Shown: positions 57,167-64,000 of the stretch, one piece after another | Layout of the letters: the number at the start of each line of letters is the position of its first letter | Position numbering within the stretch: the stretch's first letter is position 1 | Source: Sphaerisporangium rufum | Lineage (GTDB): Bacteria > Actinomycetota > Actinomycetes > Streptosporangiales > Streptosporangiaceae | Direction: 5' to 3' | Assembly (NCBI RefSeq): GCF_016863395.1 | Contig: NZ_BOOU01000002.1 | Location: 18,391 to 82,390 of the forward strand | Length of the DNA stretch: 64,000 nucleotides | The notes under the pieces: generated by a model | What the model was told of the DNA's origin: nothing | What the model saw: the letters and a program-made list of their open reading frames with translations, nothing else | Database searches by the model: none | Position numbers and translations under genes: made by a program

Positions 57167-59395
57167 CTATTCCTTTTCCAGCAACGCCACGGGATAACGT
57201 GCGAGAAGGTGCGCGAACGGGACACGCCCGGTGTGCGGGGCTCCGGTGAGCACGTCCCGCCACCGGCCCGGCGGCAGGGTCAGCGTCGCCGCCCCGAAGC
57301 CGCCGCGGCGGGCCAGGCCGGCCGGGAACCGGGTGGCCACCACGACCGCCTGTTCGCCCCGGGCGAACGCGATGGCGTGCTCTCCCGGCTCGCCGGGGTC
57401 GCCGGTCTCGATCGGGGCGTACGGCGCGACCGGGTCCAGCCGGGAGCGGACCCGCAGCGCCGAAGCGGTCACGTGCAGCTTGTCGGCGTCCCAGGAGTCG
57501 CCGCCGGCGCCCAGCAGCGTGCGGCGGTAGGCGTAGTCGACCGGGCGGCGGTTGTCCGGGTCGACCAACGAGAAGTCGGTCGTCTCGCTGCCCTGGTAGA
57601 CGTCCGGGATGCCGGGCATCATCAGCTGCACCAGCTTCTGGCCCAGCGAGTTGACGCGGGCGCAGGCGTCGATCCGCTCGGTGAAGGCGGCCACCGACGG
57701 CCCGCAGACCTCGATCGCCCGGGCGGCGAACTCGCGGACGCCCTGCTCGTAGGCGGCGTCCGGCGCGATCCACGAGATGGAGGTCTTCGCCTCCCTGGCC
57801 GACTTGTACAGGAACTCGGCGAACCGCTCGGTGCTGATCGGCCAGGCGGCCATCAGGTTCTGCCAGGCGAAATAGTCGAGCTTGGGGTCGAAGGAGACCT
57901 GCCGCGACCACTCGTCGACCGCCGCCGCCCACTCTGCCGGCAGTTCCGACAGCACGGCGAGCCGAGCCCGCACGTCCTCCGACCGCTTGGTGTCGTGGGT
58001 GGACAGCGTGGTCATCGTGTACGGCGCCATGCCGGCGCAGAACTCGTGGAACTCCGCGGCCGAGACGCCGAAGTGGTCCGGCTCACCGCCCACCTCGTTC
58101 AGGCAGGCCAGCGGGTACCAACGGTACAGCGCGGTGTCCTCCACGCCCTTGGCCATCACCGGCCCGCAGGTCTGCTGGAACCGGGTCACCGTCTCGGCCG
58201 GGCCGGACAGCACCAGCTCGGCCGCCCTGGCCACCAGCGCCGGGTCGGCGCGCCCGGCCGCCGCGTCGGCCGCCGCCCGGATCACCTTGACCGTCTCGGC
58301 CGGCGGCTCCTCGCCGGGCACCACGTAGGCGCGGTACACCGGCATGGCCGCCAGCAGCTCGACCATCGCCGCGCGCAGCTCAGGCTCGCGCCGGGTGAGC
58401 CGGTCCATCTCGCCGCCGAAGAACTGGGCGAGCACCTGCTTCTTGGCCTCGTAGCGGACGGTGTCGTAGTCCCGCGGGAAGCCGGTGCGCCCGGTGAACA
58501 GGTCGATCAGCGGCGCGGCGCCGGCCGGATCGACGAACAGCCGGGTCACCATGTTGAGGGCGTCGTAGCCGGTGGTGCCGTCGCACGCCCAGTCGGCCGG
58601 CAGCCGCTCGTCCCCGATGAGGATCTTCTCGGCCACCGTCCACACCGGGGCCCGCTCGCGCAGCCGGGTCAGGTAACCGCGCGGATCGGCCAGCCCGTCC
58701 GGGTGGTCGACCCGCAGCCCGCTGATCACGCCGTCGGCCACCAGGCGCAGGATGACCTCGTGGGTGGCCTCGAACACCTCCGGGTCCTCCACGCGCAGCC
58801 CGATGAGCGACGACACGTCGAAGAACCGGCGGTATCCGGGCGGGGTGCGCCAGGGGGCCAGCCGGTAGAACTGGTCGGCGAGGCCGCCGCCGCCCGGCCG
58901 CACCGGGAACTCGTGGTCGTGGTAGCGCAGCACGTCACCGTCCGCCACGACCTCGGCGGACACGTCCACGCCGTCACCGAGCACGGGCATGGTGACCTTG
59001 CCGTCCGCCCAGTCGATGTCGAACCAGCCCGCCGACGCGGCCGCCGGCCCGTGCTGGAGCACGTCCCACAGGCGGGCGTTGGCCGACTCGGGCACCGGCA
59101 CGGTCATGTGGTTGGGCACGATGTCGGCCACCAGCGGCAGCCCGCGGGCGGCGAGCGCCCGCAGGCCCTCCTCGCCGCCGAACTCCGCCCTGATCCGGGT
59201 GTGGTCGGTGACGTCGTAGCCGTGCTGCGAGGACGGCACCGCCTGCAGCACCGGCGACAGGTAGAGGTGGCTCACCCCCAGCTCGGCCAGGTAGCCGGTC
59301 AGCCCGGCCGCCGCGTCGAACCCGAACTCGGGGGTGAGCTGGAGTCGGTAGGTGGCCGTCGGGACGCCCCCGGCGGGCGGTACGGGCTCGGTCAC
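57167..59395 (-). CDS. treY: Malto-oligosyltrehalose synthase TreY
   Basis: A 742-residue GH13 enzyme that isomerises the reducing-end alpha-1,4 bond of maltodextrin to the alpha,alpha-1,1 bond of trehalose. Seen: VPTATYRLQLTPEFGFDAA (residues 11-29), SSQHGYDVTDHTRI, PNHMT, nucleophile Asp230 in GLRVDHPDGLADPRGYL, acid Glu256 in WTVAEKILIGDE, and THDTKRSEDVRARL. GTG at 59395 has GGAAGGA six bases upstream. Lies between glgX and treZ, 41 and 52 bases away. Confidence 0.94.
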   Translation of the reverse strand: MTEPVPPAGGVPTATYRLQLTPEFGFDAAAGLTGYLAELGVSHLYLSPVLQAVPSSQHGYDVTDHTRIRAEFGGEEGLRALAARGLPLVADIVPNHMTVPVPESANARLWDVLQHGPAAASAGWFDIDWADGKVTMPVLGDGVDVSAEVVADGDVLRYHDHEFPVRPGGGGLADQFYRLAPWRTPPGYRRFFDVSSLIGLRVEDPEVFEATHEVILRLVADGVISGLRVDHPDGLADPRGYLTRLRERAPVWTVAEKILIGDERLPADWACDGTTGYDALNMVTRLFVDPAGAAPLIDLFTGRTGFPRDYDTVRYEAKKQVLAQFFGGEMDRLTRREPELRAAMVELLAAMPVYRAYVVPGEEPPAETVKVIRAAADAAAGRADPALVARAAELVLSGPAETVTRFQQTCGPVMAKGVEDTALYRWYPLACLNEVGGEPDHFGVSAAEFHEFCAGMAPYTMTTLSTHDTKRSEDVRARLAVLSELPAEWAAAVDEWSRQVSFDPKLDYFAWQNLMAAWPISTERFAEFLYKSAREAKTSISWIAPDAAYEQGVREFAARAIEVCGPSVAAFTERIDACARVNSLGQKLVQLMMPGIPDVYQGSETTDFSLVDPDNRRPVDYAYRRTLLGAGGDSWDADKLHVTASALRVRSRLDPVAPYAPIETGDPGEPGEHAIAFARGEQAVVVATRFPAGLARRGGFGAATLTLPPGRWRDVLTGAPHTGRVPFAHLLARYPVALLEKE

Positions 59396-59436
59396 GGTCG
59401 GTCCTTCCGGTGGTGCGTCGGCGGGCGGGGCGGCGG

Positions 59437-61542
<2,106 letters not shown>

Positions 61543-61812
61543 GTCACCGTCCGGATAGGCACGTGCCCCGTGTTCCCCTGTACACGCGGCTCATGCCGCC
61601 GAGTACGTAGATCGTGCGCTCTGGGGAGGTTCGCGCGCTGCCAGGCTACTGGACCCGCGCCGCGGTCCGGCGCCGGACACTCGGGCGGTCACCTGGACGT
61701 CACACGCCTGGCACACCGTGTTGATCCGCGCCGCTCCGCCGGCGCCGAGCATCCCGTCATACCGGACAGACGCTTATGAATTTCCCAGAAACCGCAGGTA
61801 GCCTCACCCTGC

Positions 61813-62697
61813 ATGGATTGGAAGCGCAGAGCGAACCATGCCCTCGAAGAGGTCACCGGGTACCGGCTGAGCCGGGCCGGCGCCCCGGCGCCGGCCGGCC
61901 CGCCGGACGCCGCCCCCGGCGAGGAGCCGCTCGTCCGCCCGCCGGCCGACCCGGTGGCCGACCGGCTGCTGCGCGCCCCCGTCTTCATCCTCTCCCCGGT
62001 GCGCTCGGGGTCCACGCTGCTGCGCGCCCTGCTCGACGCCCACCCGCTGCTGCACGCGCCGCACGAGCTGCACGTCCGCCGGCTGACCGTGGGCTTCGGC
62101 ACCAAGCTCGCCCGGCAGGCGATGGAGGAGCTCGGCCACGATCGCGGCGACCTGGAACACCTGCTGTGGGACCGGGTGCTGCACCGCGAGCTGGTACGCA
62201 GCGGCAAGAAGATCATCGTGGACAAGACCCCGGCCAACGCCTTCGCCTACCGGCGGATCGCCACCTGCTGGCCGGACGCGCGCTTCGTCTTCCTGCTGCG
62301 CCACCCGGGCTCCATCGCCCGGTCCTGGCACGAGGCCAGCCCGGACCGGCGCACCCCGGAGGAGGCCGCGCTGGACGCGCTGCGGTACATGAAGGCGGTC
62401 GAGCGGGCCCGCGGGGCGCTGTCCGGGCTCACCGTGCGCTACGAGGACCTGACCGCCGAGCCCGAGGCCGAACTGCGCCGGATCTGCGACTTCCTGGACG
62501 TCCCGTTCGAGCCGGGCATGCTCGAGTACGGCGAGGGGCTGGTACTGCGCAAAGGCCTCGGCGACTGGAAGGACAAGATCCGGGCCGGCCAGGTGCTGCC
62601 CGGCCGGGAACCGCCGGCCGCCGACGCGCTGCCCGCGCCGCTGCGTGCCATGTGCTCCACCTGGGGCTACTCCGCCGACCAGGCGGAGGGCCCGTGA
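61813..62697 (+). CDS. Sulfotransferase family protein
   Basis: A 294-residue PAPS-dependent sulfotransferase-like protein. Seen: the 5'-phosphosulfate loop VFILSPVRSGSTLLRALLDAHP (about 57-78), IIVDKTPANAFAYRRI, the 3'-phosphate-binding FVFLLRHPGSIARSWHEA (about 155-172), and TVRYEDLTAEPEAELRRICDFLDVPFEPG. Acts on an unknown glycan, lipid or metabolite. TAGCCT lies about eight bases before ATG 61813 with no ribosome site, suggesting a leaderless mRNA. Overlaps the next glycosyltransferase by four bases. Confidence 0.85.
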   Translation: MDWKRRANHALEEVTGYRLSRAGAPAPAGPPDAAPGEEPLVRPPADPVADRLLRAPVFILSPVRSGSTLLRALLDAHPLLHAPHELHVRRLTVGFGTKLARQAMEELGHDRGDLEHLLWDRVLHRELVRSGKKIIVDKTPANAFAYRRIATCWPDARFVFLLRHPGSIARSWHEASPDRRTPEEAALDALRYMKAVERARGALSGLTVRYEDLTAEPEAELRRICDFLDVPFEPGMLEYGEGLVLRKGLGDWKDKIRAGQVLPGREPPAADALPAPLRAMCSTWGYSADQAEGP

Positions 62698-63869
62698 GGA
62701 TCCGCTACATGCTGCTGCACGCCTACGGGATGGGCGGCACCATCCGCACCGTCATCAGCCAGGCCAACCACATGGCGGACGCCGGGCACGAGGTGGAGAT
62801 CGTCAGCGTGGTCCGCCGCCGGAAGAACCCGCAGTTCGCCATCGACCCGCGGGTCCGGGTCATCACGCTGGCCGACCAGCGCGCCGGGGTGAGTCCCGAC
62901 TCCACCGTCCGGCGCGTCTGGCGTCGGGTGCGCGGGAAGATCGTGCCGCGCGGCGAGTTCGCCGCCGGCTACTTCACCGAGCGCGTCGAGAAGGCGGTCA
63001 TCGACTACGTCACCGGACTGGACGGCGGCGTGCTGGTGACCACCCGGCCCGCGCTCAATCTCATCAGCGCGCGCCGCGCGCCGGACCACGTGGTGCGGGT
63101 CGGCCAGGAGCACATGAACCTGGCGACCTACAAGAAAGGGGTGCGGGAGGCGATCGGCCGCTACTACGGCGGCCTCGACGCGGTGGCGGTGCTCACCGAG
63201 ACCGACCGGGCCGACTTTCGGCGGGCCGTCCCGGGCCTGCGGGTCGAGCGGATCCCGAACGCGGTGCACCGGATCGACCGGGCCAGGTCCGCCCTTACCG
63301 CCCCCGTCATGGTGGCCGCCGGGCGGCTGTTCACGCAGAAGGGCTTCGACCTGCTCATCCCGGCCTTCGCCGAGGTCGTCAAGGCGCATCCGGACTGGCG
63401 GCTGCGCATCTTCGGCTCCGGGCCGAAGAAGGACATGCTGCAGGCCATGATCGACGAGCGGGGGCTCGGCGGGGCGGTCACGCTGATGGGCCGCACCGAG
63501 CACCTGGACCGTGAGCTCGCCGCGGCGTCGGCCTACGTGCTCAGCTCCCGGTTCGAGGGACTGCCGATGGTGATGATCGAGGCGATGGCGCACGGGCTGC
63601 CCATCGTCGCGTTCGACTGCCCGACCGGCCCGCGCGACGTGCTGACCCACGGCGAGGACGGTCTGCTCGTTCCGCCGGGGGACATCGCGGCGCTGGCCGC
63701 GGGCATGCGGCGGGTGGTGGAGGAGCCGGAGCTGCGGCGCCGCCTCGGCGGGGCCGCGGCGCGGACGGTGCGCGCCTACGCGCCGGCGGTGGTCATGCCC
63801 ACCTGGGAGGCGCTGTTCACCGAGCTGACCCTGGGCAGGCGGCGGAGCGCGGACCGGCCGGGCCGCTGA
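62694..63869 (+). CDS. Family 4 glycosyltransferase
   Basis: A 391-residue GT-B retaining glycosyltransferase. Seen: N-terminal YMLLHAYGMGGTIRTVISQANHMADAGHEVEIVSV (about 5-40), VRVGQEHMNLATYKKGVREAIGRYY, RVERIPNAVHRI, the donor-domain VMVAAGRLFTQKGFDLLIPAFAEV (about 205-228), LRIFGSGPKKDML, and the GT4 signature SRFEGLPMVMIEAMAHGLPIVAFDCPTGPRDVL (Glu-x7-Glu). GTG at 62694 shares bases with the sulfotransferase stop (GTGA), with GGAGGG just upstream. The pair probably makes a sulfated cell-surface glycan, inferred from coupling. Confidence 0.9.
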   Translation: MRIRYMLLHAYGMGGTIRTVISQANHMADAGHEVEIVSVVRRRKNPQFAIDPRVRVITLADQRAGVSPDSTVRRVWRRVRGKIVPRGEFAAGYFTERVEKAVIDYVTGLDGGVLVTTRPALNLISARRAPDHVVRVGQEHMNLATYKKGVREAIGRYYGGLDAVAVLTETDRADFRRAVPGLRVERIPNAVHRIDRARSALTAPVMVAAGRLFTQKGFDLLIPAFAEVVKAHPDWRLRIFGSGPKKDMLQAMIDERGLGGAVTLMGRTEHLDRELAAASAYVLSSRFEGLPMVMIEAMAHGLPIVAFDCPTGPRDVLTHGEDGLLVPPGDIAALAAGMRRVVEEPELRRRLGGAAARTVRAYAPAVVMPTWEALFTELTLGRRRSADRPGR

Positions 63870-63947
63870 GGCGGACTCGGACGCCGAGTCGGGTTCAGCA
63901 CGCGATGGCCGGGGGCGGACACGGTGCCTGGCTCGCCCGCGACCCGC

Positions 63948-64000
63948 GCTCAGACGCGGTGCGGGCTCAAACGCGGTGCGGGCTCAGACGCGGTGCGGGC
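63948..64000. repeat. 17-bp tandem repeat running off the right edge
   Basis: Three complete units of GCTCAGACGCGGTGCGG (63948-63964, 63965-63981 with one A for G change, 63982-63998) and the first two bases of a fourth. It lies 79 bases after the glycosyltransferase stop in non-coding sequence and continues beyond the window. Confidence 0.93.

Overview
The window is very GC-rich, almost intergenic-free DNA with frequent GTG starts, ATGA/GTGA stop-start overlaps and G/C-ending codons, as in a filamentous actinomycete. The LysA N-terminus (SRFAHPAG...), the XRE/DUF5753 + DUF397 + RsbW-like ATPase trio, a SAV2177-type methyltransferase and several B12/ECF/MerR regulators fit Streptosporangiales or Streptomycetales; I cannot place it to genus. 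I saw no tRNA, rRNA, insertion sequence, prophage or CRISPR array.

Layout. 25-3852: lysA, an ArgS-like DALR-domain protein, an Uma2-family protein and a LysE exporter. 4184-6837: an aromatic-acid-type MHS transporter and an NDH-2-like flavoprotein. 6964-15321 (minus strand): a nine-gene, largely translationally coupled operon for meta-cleavage of 3-hydroxyanthranilate (semialdehyde dehydrogenase, hydratase, 4-oxalocrotonate decarboxylase, RidA-type deaminase, 3-hydroxyanthranilate 3,4-dioxygenase, ACMS decarboxylase, a carboxylesterase, acetaldehyde dehydrogenase, 4-hydroxy-2-oxovalerate aldolase), with a divergent LysR regulator at 15443. 16501-20742: a rifamycin-phosphotransferase-like gene, an SDR and a divergent TetR. 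21061-24217: an MFS exporter with a divergent LysR across a 33-bp palindrome, and another SDR. 24387-26170: DUF397 and XRE genes beside an anti-sigma-type ATPase gene broken by an exact 13-bp tandem duplication. 26254-32753: a small membrane protein, a secreted alpha/beta hydrolase, a VOC protein and a divergent glycosyltransferase / asparagine-synthetase-like pair.

33067-46952 is largely sugar metabolism: trehalose synthase TreS, a PadR-controlled MacB-type ABC transporter, two sugar-binding lipoproteins with two permeases (one carrying a large extracytoplasmic insertion), a heptad-repeat protein, uracil-DNA glycosylase and phosphoglucomutase. 47166-51620: a methyltransferase and a three-gene ABC-2 exporter divergent from an HxlR regulator fused to a peroxiredoxin-like domain with only two cysteines. 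51627-55161: photolyase, a MerR/B12-type photoreceptor-like regulator and an ECF sigma factor, a plausible light-response group. 55363-61542: glgX-treY-treZ, which make trehalose from glycogen; with TreS and Pgm this gives two trehalose routes. 61813-63869: a sulfotransferase coupled to a family-4 glycosyltransferase. The window ends inside a 17-bp tandem repeat.

The observations I rate most interesting are the HxlR-peroxiredoxin fusion beside its exporter, the 13-bp duplication that could switch an anti-sigma-like gene, the permease with an Ig-like insertion, the light cluster, the rph-like gene without a recognisable rifamycin-associated element, and the esterase embedded in the hydroxyanthranilate operon. 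All functions are inferred from sequence reading alone.
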